Shown in pieces: positions 49,327 to 59,613 of a stretch of DNA of 64,000 nt. The translations under genes and the position numbers were made by a program. A model generated the notes under the pieces. The model ran no database searches, had not been told where the DNA came from, and worked only from the letters and a program-made list of their open reading frames with translations. The stretch lies in NCBI RefSeq assembly GCF_022682495.2, contig NC_071398.1:15940934-16004933 (forward strand), written 5' to 3'. Numbering within the stretch: position 1 is the first letter of the stretch; each line of letters begins with the position of its first letter. The DNA comes from Desmodus rotundus (taxonomy: Eukaryota; Chordata; Mammalia; Chiroptera; Phyllostomidae).

Positions 49327-52300
49327 CAACAATAACAACAACAATAACAACAATAACAACAATGGCAGCAAACAAATGTATAGCACTTACTTAATACCAG
49401 GCACTGTTGTAGGCTCTTTGTACATATTAACTCCTTTAATCTTCATAATACTCCTAGGGGTTAAGTACTATTTTTTTTTTTAAGATTTTGGCTTTTTATT
49501 TATTTTCAGAGCGAGGGGAAGGGAAGGAGAAAGAGAGACAAAGAAACGTCTACTGGTTGCCTCTTCCACGCTCCCAACTGGGGACCCAGGCACGTACTCT
49601 GACTGGGAATCGAACCGTCAACCTTTAGGTTCACAGGCTGGTGCTCAACCCACTGAACCACACCAGTCAGGGCCAGGGATAAGTACCATTATTATCTCCA
49701 CTCACAGAAGGCAAACCTGAAGCACAGAGAGGCTGAGTGACTTGCCTGATGTCACTCAGCAGTATGGTACAGAGCCAGAATTTGAGCCCAGATATCGGCT
49801 CTTACTCACTGTGCTGTGCTGGCTCACCATTGGCAATGTGGGGATGAGCCTCTCCGGCATAAAGAAGTGTGGTAAAGAGTGAGTCATCACCCTGGAAAGC
49901 ACTCAAATACTGTTTTAGTTATGGACCCAAAGCCCTACTCTTCCCAGTGTCAAATTCATGTCTGTAAGGTGGAGGGACACAGGTGCCACTCATCCTACAG
50001 TTCAATCCTGTGTAGGAGTCTTGGCAGGGCCAGAACCCTGAACAGCTTCCAGTCAAAGGGCTCATTGACACCAGCCTGAAAACTTTATTAGATTGTCAAG
50101 GTCGAATAGCTCCGGTTTTCAAATAACAAAACCTATAGAGAGCTGATTAGAGCTTCATGCGTTTCAGTGACAAGTAGAAACTGATACCCAGGCCCCCAGA
50201 TTTCTGGTCCAGCATCCACGCTGTCCAATCCTCTCTTTCTGCCCTTCTCTGTCCTTGTCAGAGGGTTTTGCCCCTCGCTTGAGTGAGTGGTGGCCATTGT
50301 GGCAGCCTACCTGTGTTGTAACTCAGTCCTGCTGACAGCATGTTAAGTACCTCAATATTTAGATGTCCTATACTGTATGCACCTAAAATTAGCTTGCCAC
50401 AGATTTTTTGTTTTCAGTTTTTTGGGGTTTTTTTTTGAAAGTTGCATCTTTGCATGAGATTTGATACATTTACCTTTTTCTGTGTTCCTAGCCCCAAGGA
50501 CCTCCTCAGCCTTGTAGGGAGGGATGTGAGGCAGTTCTTGATTGGGCAGTTCACCTAGGGTCAAAGGGCATCTGAACATTTCCTGAGGACTCAGAAGGCT
50601 TAGCAAAAGCCCTTGAGCCCTGGCACATGCTCAAGCCACAGTGACTTTGTCATTCACTCCCTTGAAGCACAGGACCCCCCAAACCTGCTCCACTACACAT
50701 CTTTTCCTGTGTGTTCTGGTGAATTAGCGACCAGGCTCACATACCTGAGCCAGCCTTTCCCCTTAGCACCCCGGTGGAGTTCAGCCTGTCTTCCAACAGC
50801 CATGCTGAGGGTATGTCTTTCCTCTTTATGGAGACTACCTTGCACCAGACAGTGGGGAACCTCATGCAGCCTGGAGCTCTAACTTCCCTAACCCTGCTCG
50901 CACTGGGAAGCTTGGTTTGTAAGCTAAGGAGGCTCTGGGAGTCTGGCCCTGGGGCCTTCCCAGCCGGGGCCAGAAGGAAAGAGGTGGGAGAGAGCAGGTG
51001 CGGTGCTCTGCCTGGTTCCCCCCCAGCCTTCTGTGGCTTATTTCTGGCCACTGTGTCTTCCAACAGGGAGACAGAAAGCTGGGTAGATTAGAGCATGGGG
51101 GGCTGTCCCCTTCCTATAGGCAAATGGCTTTCACTCAGCACCTTCAGTAAAAGGATTTGGGGCTGTTGCAGAACAGGGTTTGGGCTCATCTGTGGACACT
51201 TTGCTCCCTCAGAGGTCAGGAAACCAATTCTCCTGCCCAATAGCTATCTGAGCTCTTTGTACCATCTCAGCAATTTTCTAGAAAACAGACTAGGAGTCAG
51301 CACCAGGGTGTGTTCATAGCCCAGATTCAACTAATAACGGGGCTGCGTGTTAGAATCAGACCATGAACCTCCTAGGAAAGGAGGGCAGGTAGGCGAGATT
51401 TCATCCAGGTTTTGGGGGCAGATGCTCCCAGAGCCTTCACACCCATCCAGAGTGTAATCCAGGTGAGAGTAGTCCCAAGCCATTCTGTGCCCTGATCTGA
51501 GACTCGGCCAAAGTGACTGGGTTGTGGATCATCCAAGAAGCCAGAAACTGAAACAGGGAAGACCCTGCTGTTAAAATCCTATGGGATAGTTTCGGGCGGT
51601 GGCCTCTGCAAGAGCTTGGCCTTCTGAGGGGTGTCTGCTGGCCTTGTGTCTATAATCTGACTTCAATGACTTGAGCCTTCTTTCTTCCCAAGGACCCAGA
51701 GAAATACTTTAAGATCATTTCTCAGGAGCGTGGCTTCATAGGCGCTAAAGACTTGTCCAGCACGAACCCTTCCTCCCTTTGCAGGTCCAGCAACTGACAG
51801 ACCCCTGGTTTCTCTCTCAGCCTCCTTTCATTTGTTACTCCTCTCACCCCCTCCATTTGGCAGAGATCTCTTAGCCAGTGGATGGAAATGAGTTATATGA
51901 ATGGAAGTTATGTTCCTCAGGCCATGTGACCTGAAGCCAAAATGGTCTGAGAACCCTGGCTGGTGTGGCTCAGTTGGTTGGAGCGTTTGTCCTGCAAACT
52001 GAAAGGTCGCAGGTTCAATTCCTGGTCATGGCACATGCCTAGGATGCAGGTTGGGTTCCCAGTTGAGGCGTGTGCAAGAGGCAACCTGATCAGTGTTTCT
52101 CACATCGATGCTTCTCTCCCTCCCTTCCCCTCTCTCTAAAATTAATGGCATGTCATTGGGCAAGGATAAAAAAATTTTTTTAATGGGCTGACAGTGCATT
52201 TCCTCTGCAGGTGTGTGACTCTGACACTGTCCTGGATCCAGCCTGCACCATTGAGATGCTTCGAGTCCTAGAGGAGGACCCCCAAGTAGGGGGAGTCGGG

Positions 52301-54035
52301 GGAGATGTCCAAGTAAGAAGTAATGAAGCATTCCTGGGGGAGGGGTTCTGGACTCTTTCTTTCTAATCCAATTGGACAGATCTGGGGAATGGCATCTTGA
52401 CTTCTTAGTATTTTGGGGGGTGAGGGAGACGTTCCTCTTTCACAGTTTCAAAGGGCTCACTTGCTACTCAACCCTTTCCTGCCCTTTTTCAACCTATGGG
52501 GGAAAAACTACCAGGTATGTGGAGAGCCTGTGATGCTGGGAGGGGCATAGGATGCTGAGGCCATCGATCCTGGGGGGTGCTTCCTTTTTTTGCTGATAGC
52601 ACAGCAAGCACCTCCAAAGTTAGGCCCCCGAGAAACCTTTGCTCTTAGGTAAGTTACTCTGAGGGGCTCTGGACAGTGTGGTCAGGATAAAGGGCATTAT
52701 CTTCTTCCAGAGGGTACTGCTGCCAACATATCAAGTCTTCCCAAGCTTTCCAACTGAAGGGTCAGGACAAGTGGCTGGGTGTTGCTTTGCTTCTTTGGCA
52801 AGGCCTTCTGCCTGTCACTGCCATAGGCTGCCTCCTGAGACCGAAGGTGGCTTTGGCTGCTAGAGTAACTTCAGTGGGACAATCCGTGGGGATGGTGCAG
52901 TGGAGAGTTGGGGCTGGTGCTCAGGAGAGCGGGTGTGGTTGGCTCCTCTGAACCTCAGGTTCCCCAGCCCTGGACGGGCTAGGACTCACGGCTGGCATTT
53001 GAGCAATGGGCAACAGAACTCAGGGTAGGGAGGCCTCGTGGTCTCTGGTGTCTGTCTCCTGGGGCTCATGGTCTCAGGTTAGGAGGCCCAGCATCTATGG
53101 TTCCCTTACAGATCCTCAACAAGTATGATTCATGGATCTCCTTCCTGAGCAGTGTGCGGTACTGGATGGCCTTCAACGTGGAGCGGGCCTGCCAGTCCTA
53201 CTTTGGCTGTGTGCAGTGTATTAGTGGGCCATTGGGCATGTACCGCAACAGCCTCCTCCAGCAATTCCTGGAAGATTGGTATCATCAGAAGTTCCTAGGC
53301 AGCAGGTGCAGCTTTGGGGATGACCGGCACCTCACCAACCGCGTCCTGAGCCTTGGCTACAGGACTAAATATACAGCACGCTCCAAGTGCCTCACAGAAA
53401 CCCCCACGAAGTACCTCCGGTGGCTCAACCAGCAGACCCGCTGGAGCAAGTCTTACTTCCGGGAGTGGCTCTACAACTCTCTGTGGTTCCATAAGCACCA
53501 CCTCTGGATGACCTATGAATCCGTGGTCACAGGTTTCTTTCCCTTCTTCCTCATTGCCACAGTCATACAGCTTTTCTATCGTGGCCGCATCTGGAACATT
53601 CTCCTCTTCCTGCTGACGGTGCAGCTCGTGGGCATTATCAAGGCTACGTATGCCTGCTTCCTCCGGGGCAACGCAGAGATGATCTTCATGTCCCTCTACT
53701 CCCTTCTCTATATGTCCAGCCTCCTGCCAGCCAAGATCTTTGCCATTGCTACCATCAACAAGTCCGGCTGGGGCACCTCTGGCCGAAAAACCATTGTGGT
53801 GAACTTCATTGGCCTCATCCCTGTGTCCATCTGGGTGGCAGTCCTTCTGGGAGGACTGGCGTATACAGCCTACTGCCAGGACCTGTTCAGTGAGACGGAG
53901 CTGGCCTTCCTTGTCTCTGGGGCTATCCTGTATGGCTGCTACTGGGTGGCCCTCCTCATGCTGTATCTGGCCATCATAGCCCGGCGATGTGGGAAGAAGC
54001 CAGAGCAGTATAGCTTAGCTTTTGCTGAGGTGTGA
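48438..54035 (+). CDS. HAS3: HAS3, hyaluronan synthase 3 (553 aa, three coding exons)
   Basis: The coding sequence joins 48438-49073 (212 codons), 52211-52312 (34) and 53112-54035 (307 plus TGA). The total of 553 residues equals human HAS3. HAS3 is a multi-pass plasma-membrane GT2-family enzyme that polymerises hyaluronan from UDP-GlcNAc and UDP-GlcA and extrudes the chain. Visible parts: two N-terminal membrane helices (about residues 12-30 and 44-64); cytosolic catalytic domain with VVDGN (121-125), CDSDT (214-218, the DXD-type metal/UDP site), GDD (315-317) and QQTRW (353-357, QXXRW motif); then C-terminal membrane helices from about residue 380 to 535, ending in SLAFAEV. The start is MPVRLTT at 48438, since the longer in-frame upstream stretch is intronic. 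Residue 206 is Gly in KALGGSVDY, where I remember Asp in human. All catalytic motifs are intact. Confidence 0.97.
49295..49363. repeat. (AAT)n/(AAC)n microsatellite in HAS3 intron 2
   Basis: About eight AAT units grade into interleaved AAC and AAT units. Confidence 0.95.
49375..49830 (-). repeat. MIR SINE split by a Ves insertion
   Basis: Left half: cttacttaataccaggcact, cctttaatcttcataatact. Right half: gtaccattattatctccact, cagagaggctgagtgacttg. The Ves copy at 49471-49673 lies between. Confidence 0.85.
49471..49673 (-). mobile_element. Ves SINE nested in a MIR, HAS3 intron 2
   Basis: Reverse copy ending ctgaaccacaccagtcagggc. The flanks ttaagtactatt and ataagtaccatt look like a decayed target-site duplication. 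Confidence 0.93.
51953..52181 (+). mobile_element. Ves SINE abutting the HAS3 exon 3 splice acceptor
   Basis: Head accctggctggtgtggctca; the tail ends at 52181, 30 bp before exon 3. The duplication aatggtctgaga (51941-51952) / aatgggctgaca (52182-52193) matches at 10 of 12 positions and contains the probable branch site. Confidence 0.94.
52188..52192 (+). promoter_or_regulatory. HAS3: Probable branch site (CTGAC) of HAS3 intron 2
   Basis: The candidate branch A at 52191 is 20 nt before exon 3 and is followed by a pyrimidine-rich gcatttcctctgcag. It is the only good yUnAy match between the SINE tail and the exon. Confidence 0.55.
52211..52312 (+). other. HAS3: HAS3 exon 3
   Basis: 102 bp, 34 codons, phase 0 at both ends; it carries the CDSDT catalytic motif. 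The acceptor is gcatttcctctgcag and the donor is CAA|GTAAGA. A Ves SINE ends 30 bp before it. Skipping it would keep the frame but remove the active-site motif. Confidence 0.95.
52313..53111 (+). other. HAS3: HAS3 intron 3
   Basis: 799 bp with consensus ends. If retained, translation would continue [17 protein letters not shown] and stop at a TAA about 50 bp in, giving a 263-residue truncated product lacking the GDD, QXXRW and C-terminal helices. No repeats recognised. Confidence 0.85.
53112..54035 (+). other. HAS3: HAS3 last coding exon
   Basis: The acceptor ttcccttacag precedes ILNKYDSW. It encodes the GDD and QQTRW motifs and all C-terminal membrane helices, and ends with TGA at 54033-54035. 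The 3' UTR is continuous with it. Confidence 0.95.
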
Positions 54036-56420
54036 CATGATCCTCAAGCAGAGCGGGAAAAAGTGCAATGGGTAAGGGAGGGAAGGGGAATGGAAGAGAA
54101 AAGATGGGGTGGGAGGGAGGAGGGAAGGCTGTTGTAGTTTTCTTAATGGTCCAAAGGACAAATCTGATGTGCAAAGAATGGTGATTTGTAGTATGGCCGG
54201 GGGCAGTTCTGCTTAGAGAAGGCAACACTGATCCCAACTCAGGGGGGTGGAGAAGACTTACTTGTTTCCAGGCTGCCTGTCTGCTCCACGGTGGTCTCCT
54301 GGAAAGATTCTACCCTGCCCCAGGGGCCAGAGGGAACTTGGGAGTGTGCTAACTCAAAATTAAGTTCCACTCAGTGTCAACCTCTGATAGGTAAATGAGC
54401 AATGCCAGCTTGTGGGAAGGGATTCTCTTAGCCCATCTGAACACAACCAGAGGTGGTGGGAGAATTTCTGAGATCTGGGCCAGCTAGTAAATAGCTGCCC
54501 CCTCAATCTAGTTATCAATGCAATAAGATTGTGCCTGAGATACGAGGCCCGGAAGCTGGATCTCTGGGCATCCGAAAACAGGGTACAGGAATGGTGCTTT
54601 ATTATGTGATACACCCCATTCCACATCTCCACATCCCAAGGATGAGCCAAGCCGACAGGGAGTTAGCACTTAACTGCTTTCAGGTGCACATAGACACGAA
54701 TGTTAAAGAGTTTACCGGGGGGAACAGAGATTGGCAGGGGCCCTGAAGTCCATGGGCTATATGGAGGCCTGTGTGTATTCCACCTGGAAACTGCCCAGAC
54801 GTCTAGATTAGCTTGTCTGTGAACTCTACTTGGGAGATAACATGTTTTGGTCATCTACTGGGAAGACTGAACCCCAACATACTAAAAAAGGAAGTGAAGA
54901 CTCAGTATTTCAACCTATCTGCTCCTGAATTCCTCTCAAATTCAGCTGAGTCCCAAGACAGCCTCCTCACTTTGCTTTCAATGAGACGCCATCACCTCTT
55001 CACCCTCCTCCTCATTGGGTTTTTCAAGATGGCAAGTGAGGCAGAGCCTGGACTCTCACAGGCCGCTCTGTAATTGGCAAGCCTGCCCCCAGCACATGGG
55101 GGAAAACCTATGAGGAGCCTCTGACCAAACTGGCTACCACCTTGGAACTGCCTGGGACAGATTCCTTGGCAGCTGGGTAGCATGCGTGACTTTCAGGTTA
55201 TAATTCTTGACAATCGTCTCTAATGGAAAGCTTTTCAGTGTTCCCAAAGTGGACCCTCAAGGCCAAGCTGGTCGTCTTGGAGACTGTCCATTCTCCTCAG
55301 TAGCTTCTCCAGGGAGTCCTTACAGCCAGCAGTGGACAGTCACTATTGCAATTGCTTCTTTCCAGAAACCAAACTAGGAGACGGACTTGATTCCTAAAGT
55401 TATTGCTTTCTCAGGCCACTCAAGGCTGTTTTATTTCCCCCTGCTTTTGCAGGGGAATAAGGGAAAGCCTTTTTCTAGATTGGCAATCCAGACTATTCTC
55501 AGCTCCTGGGTTTGAAACCTGGGATCTTGACCAAGCCTCTGAATGAGGGGTTGCTTGCTTGTGCATGCTCTCTCCAAATGGCCCACTCTCATAGGGTCCA
55601 GCCAACCCCCACAGAACCAGCACTAAGGGAGAGAGGAGTTGAGGGGGCAAGCCTCAGCATGCCCAGGTGCTTCCTACAAAGGAACACAGTGTGCTGAGCC
55701 ACAGATTGGCAAACTCTGGTGCTTTCCTTCATCTCCCATGAACTCAAAGGTTTTCCAAGTGCGGCCAACACTGCTGCATCACAGACCTCAAGTTTCTGAT
55801 AAGACTGCTGCTGGTTGATGTTGGACCCGATCCATGAAGACTAGAAGAGGCAGCAGGCATTTGCTAAAGGCAGTTGTTCCAAGCCCTTCCGTGTTTGTTG
55901 CTGGCCAAGAAGTAAACTATTTTGAGCACGACAATGGAGGAAATCCGGTCAGCCAACTGCAGAGCTCAGACTTGACTAAGGGCTTGTTTTTCTTCAGGCT
56001 TTACCTGAAGGTCAATGTAGGATGGATTCCCAGATGGCAAAGTCTTGGCTTTCCTGCCATCAGCTCTGCCTTGCACTGTGGTTATCAACTTTCCTCACAT
56101 CAAAAGTAGGCGAGTACAAGTAGTGGGCTCACAACGTTTGACCTCGACTGGTTTTTCTAAGTTATTTTGTATATTTTTCAGCAGTGAAACCAAACCGGGT
56201 CTTCAGCTTTATCCCCATTTCTAGTAAGGGAAGAGCGTTTATACAAGTGGACACATTTTGGTTTTTCCTCATTGAGAATTTTAACTGTCTTTTTTTTTTT
56301 TTTGTATTATTTCTACAATAATTTGTAAACATATTTATTTTTACCTGCCTTTTTTTTAACTTTTCATGTCAAATTTTTTATACTGCACATTTGTCAAAAT
56401 AAAGATTCTCACATAATGGT
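54036..56420 (+). other. HAS3: HAS3 3' UTR
   Basis: About 2.4 kb between the stop codon and the AATAAA at 56398. It has no long open frame and no recognisable SINE. The distal 250 bp is AU-rich, with T-runs and ATTT motifs (for example 56285-56345), typical of a regulated 3' UTR. Confidence 0.75.
56398..56403 (+). terminator. HAS3: HAS3 polyadenylation signal AATAAA
   Basis: The hexamer lies in gtcaaAATAAAgattctc and is followed by a T/G-rich stretch (tggtattgtctctg). Cleavage would fall at about 56415-56425. Confidence 0.75.
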
Positions 56421-56449
56421 ATTGTCTCTGAGCTACTTCCTCCTTTTTT

Positions 56450-57652
56450 GTACTTAATGAAAGCCCTTTATTCCAGTTTTAAAAGTGGCATTGGGGCTAC
56501 AGATATGGCTGAGGTAATCCAAGCGCTACTCAGCAATGGGGCAAGCCGTCGGTTGCAGGCACTGGGGACTGCGGTAGGCCCGCCTGGTAACTGTACTCCT
56601 GTTACCAAGGCGGAGGCTTAGCTTTTATGGTACGGGGTGGGCAGGGTCTTTGGTGAAATTATTGGTAGATGAGTGAGCCAGAGCTAAAATTCAAGCTTGT
56701 TTCTTCCTTAAGTGAAGGCATTTTATCTGGCAGATAATAGAGTATTACGGCCAAACTGAAACCATGAAAAGCAGTGGGTAAACTTCCTTCCCTGTGGAAC
56801 AGGTAACAAAATGGAGCGACATCGGCAGCCCTCTCATCCCATTTATTAAAGAAACAGTTAGAAAAGATACAACGCAGGAAAAACAACCATCCTTTCACAT
56901 CAGGTTGAACAAAGCACAGTGATTTCTCCCTTTCACCCCCAACCCCCCACCCCATGTCCCATCCGCATCAGCTTAAATTCTGAGGTTCTGTGATTGGGAG
57001 TACCAGTGGAGAGGGAGTTGTATGAGCAATGGAGCCTTGATTCTGGCCTCCTCTAAGTCCCAGAGAAGGCAGCTGCAGGACTAGTCATCAAGTAAAAATT
57101 GTATTTGGTGGGTCTTTAAAGTGGTCGCCCACCTCCCTATTCTGTGTTCAAGCCCCCAGGGAAAGGTATGGCAGTAGAGGATGACCAGGTCCAAGCTGCC
57201 CAGATCAGAACTGCTGAAGCACGGTCCGTTCACCAATGCCACATTTCTAGAGCAGTGAGCTGATTCTCCAGTGGTGAGCAGGGGGCTGCATATGCATTGG
57301 GACCTGCAGGCCAATGTATCCCTGAGGAAAGTCCACAAGAACAATTCAAGAAACTAGTAAGAAACAAGGGGCAGAAAGCTGTGGGACAAAAGCACAGCAG
57401 GCTTCCGGAAGGCTGGAGATCCTTTCTCTCGAGGCTAGGATCGTTCCACCTGCTGTAGTCCATGCCCCACAAATAACATTTCACCTTCAATCAAGAAAGA
57501 AGCAGAATTTGAAAAAGATGGCTCATTTGAACTTGAGCCCCAGCTATGTACTTCAGACTGTAGCTCCATGTCTACCCTTTTGCCTAAAACACAGCCTCTG
57601 CCCAGAACCACGATGCCTGGAAACCAAGGTGGTCCTGGAGAGAAAATGCTAT
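56450..57652 (-). other. DERPC: DERPC/CHTF8 3' UTR (inferred)
   Basis: 1.2 kb between the DERPC stop (57653-57655) and the distal minus-strand AATAAA. It has no convincing open frame or repeat. The extent is inferred from the signals at 56467 and 56842. Confidence 0.55.
56467..56472 (-). terminator. DERPC: Probable CHTF8/DERPC distal polyadenylation signal (TTTATT on +)
   Basis: It reads AATAAA on the minus strand, only 64 bp from the HAS3 signal. Its cleavage site would be near 56440-56455, so the two transcripts would end tail to tail with little or no overlap. A second AATAAA on the minus strand (56842-56847) could end a shorter transcript. Confidence 0.5.
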
Positions 57653-59392
57653 TTAAGGGGGTAACATTCCATTTGGGTACATTGCAGCCATTGGACCCCC
57701 TGGTCTGGGGAAAGCAGCTGGGTTTGTGCCAGGGAGACTACCCACTCTAGGAAACGGGACCAAAGTCTTGGCTACAGGGCCATTCATCCTTGGAAAAGTT
57801 GTTGGGTTTAGGCCCAGGGTCCCAGTTGGCCTTGCAAAAGGAGCTGGGTTGATACCCACAGGGCCTGCTGGAGAAGAGCCCAGAGGCCCAGGAGCTGACC
57901 TGGGGAAAGTAACCTGACCAGGGCCAAGTGGGCCAGTAGACCTTGGGAACGTAGTTGAACTTGGACCTTGTAAGCCGGTGGCCCTTGGGAAGTTAGCTGG
58001 GTTGGGTCCTAAAGGCCCAGAGGCTCTTGGGAAAATTGCTGGATTTGAGCCCTGGAGGCCAGCAGACCTCTGGAAGGTAGCTGGGTTTGAAGCCAATGTG
58101 CCAGAAGACTGAGAGAAGGCAGCTGGGTTCAGTGCCCCTGAACCTGTCCCCCTTGGAAAGGGATTAGCATTTACTCCCATGGGGCCAGCTGGCCTCGAAA
58201 AATGAGCTGAATTAGGGCCTATGGGGCCAGAAGCCCTTGACATGGGAGATGGATTTGGCCCTGGAAGGCCCATTCCCCGAGAGCCAGGACCCGAATTTGG
58301 GCCCATGGGACCAGGTATTCTTGCCATGGAAGGTGGGCTTGTGCCCATGTTTCCAGAAGCCTGTGAGAAAGAAGATGAATTTGCTCCTAAAAGACCTGCT
58401 GCTCTTAGAATGGGGGCAAGATCCAGGCCTTGAGGGCCAGCCATTCTTAAGTTAAGACCAGATCCTGTGCCCAAGAGGCCACCTGCTCTGGTATCCAGAT
58501 TAGGGCCTGGGCCCAAGCCAACTGCTCTTGGGTTGGGCCCAAGGCCTGGGCCCAGGTCACTTGCTCTTGGGTTGGGCCCAAGGCCTGGGCCCAGGTCACT
58601 TGCTCTTGGGTTGGGCCCAAGGCCTGGGCCTAGGTCACTTGCTCTTGGGTTGGGCCCAAGGCCTGGGCCCAGGTCACTTACTCTTGGGTTGGGCCCAAGG
58701 CTGGGCCCTGGAAACATACCTGACCTTGGGGCAGGGTTTGTACCTATGAAGCCTGATCTCAGACTGGGACTTGGTCCAGGGCCCAGGCCAACGGGCCTAT
58801 TATTGGGAGGACCATTTCCAGAAGTCAAGAGAACACCCGTTCTCAGGTTGGGTGCAGATCCAGGGCCCATGGGGCCGCCACTTCTGGAGTTAGGACCTGT
58901 TCCCAGGAGACCACCTGCCCTTGAGTTGGGCATAGGACCTGGCCCTGGGAGACCCCCTAACCTTGGGTTAGACAGAGGCCCTGGGCCTGGAAGAGCCCCT
59001 GCTCTAGGGTTTAGAGCTGGGCCTGGGCCCGGGCCCAAGAGGCCACCTGGCCTTGGGAAAGAAACTGCACTTGTGCTAGTGGGATTCATTCCCCTTGGAA
59101 AAGAAGCCATGCCTGGGTCACGAGCACCAGCAGGGAAAGGTGCCGGATTTGAAGCCAATGAACCTGATGAAGCTGGAAAAGGAGGAGGGTTCCTTGGAAA
59201 TGGAGCCAGATTTCCACCAAGAGAACCAGGTGTCATAAGGAGGGAATCTGAGATCATGCCCAGTGGGTGGCCTGTGTTTAGAACAGGACCCCCCTGAGGT
59301 CCCAGGGAACTGTCGAGCCGTCCTCGAGGTGGCAGTGGAGCACGAGTCCAAGGAGTTGGCCGCTCTCTGGGGAAAATCCGGGGTTCTTTCAT
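57653..59392 (-). CDS. DERPC: DERPC, Pro/Gly-rich protein (decreased expression in renal and prostate cancer), 579 aa
   Basis: A single uninterrupted frame starts [20 protein letters not shown] and ends [12 protein letters not shown]; both ends match the mammalian DERPC protein made from the CHTF8 locus. The whole protein is a low-complexity array of degenerate 13-15-residue units of the type NPAxFPRxxGPLGP or GLGPGPNPR, with no predicted folded domain or membrane segment. It was named for lower expression in renal and prostate tumours; its molecular role is not established. The ATG overlaps the CHTF8 stop (ATGA), so it would be the second cistron of one mRNA. It is longer than the human protein as I remember it (524 residues), partly because of five 13-residue repeats (minisatellite at 58524-58718). 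The equally long open frame on the other strand is a compositional mirror. Confidence 0.92.
   Translation of the reverse strand: MKEPRIFPRERPTPWTRAPLPPRGRLDSSLGPQGGPVLNTGHPLGMISDSLLMTPGSLGGNLAPFPRNPPPFPASSGSLASNPAPFPAGARDPGMASFPRGMNPTSTSAVSFPRPGGLLGPGPGPALNPRAGALPGPGPLSNPRLGGLPGPGPMPNSRAGGLLGTGPNSRSGGPMGPGSAPNLRTGVLLTSGNGPPNNRPVGLGPGPSPSLRSGFIGTNPAPRSGMFPGPSLGPNPRVSDLGPGLGPNPRASDLGPGLGPNPRASDLGPGLGPNPRASDLGPGLGPNPRAVGLGPGPNLDTRAGGLLGTGSGLNLRMAGPQGLDLAPILRAAGLLGANSSSFSQASGNMGTSPPSMARIPGPMGPNSGPGSRGMGLPGPNPSPMSRASGPIGPNSAHFSRPAGPMGVNANPFPRGTGSGALNPAAFSQSSGTLASNPATFQRSAGLQGSNPAIFPRASGPLGPNPANFPRATGLQGPSSTTFPRSTGPLGPGQVTFPRSAPGPLGSSPAGPVGINPAPFARPTGTLGLNPTTFPRMNGPVAKTLVPFPRVGSLPGTNPAAFPRPGGPMAAMYPNGMLPP
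58524..58718 (-). repeat. DERPC: 39-bp coding minisatellite, five tandem copies inside DERPC
   Basis: On the plus strand the unit begins gctcttgggttgggcccaag at 58524, 58563, 58602, 58641 and 58680, spaced by exactly 39 bp and nearly identical. The last copy has one substitution at its first base, and the sequence diverges within it. Translated on the minus strand, each unit is [13 protein letters not shown], 13 residues in frame. Confidence 0.95.
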
Positions 59393-59613
59393 ACTTTCTT
59401 GGGAACGTTGGTGATAATGGGCTTCGGGCGAGTTTTGAAAAGAATCTTGTTTTTGATGAGTGCTGTCACCAAGTACCGGGTACCAGTCTCGCAGGCACGC
59501 TCATCACAGTCCTGCTGCCCAGAAGTGTGTTTGACGAGGACTGCAAAAGGTTTTTCCAGGTGGATGATTTTCCCATACAGGATATGGTGCCCCACGATCA
59601 GCACAGGGATTCC
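59389..59613 (-). other. CHTF8: CHTF8 last coding segment, continuous with DERPC
   Basis: It starts [20 protein letters not shown] and ends PKKV with TGA at 59391-59389. The same exon carries the whole DERPC frame and the 3' UTR. Confidence 0.93.

Larger units (their letters stand above)
49074..52210 (+). other. HAS3: HAS3 intron 2
   Basis: 3.1 kb. It contains an (AAT/AAC)n microsatellite (49295-49363), a MIR split by a minus-strand Ves SINE (49375-49830), and a plus-strand Ves SINE next to the 3' splice site. The rest is unassigned single-copy-looking sequence. Confidence 0.85.

Noticed and set aside
58467..59297. 276-codon open frame on the plus strand opposite DERPC
   Set aside because: It mirrors the Pro/Gly-rich repeat composition of DERPC; the minus-strand frame has recognisable conserved ends and the plus one has none.
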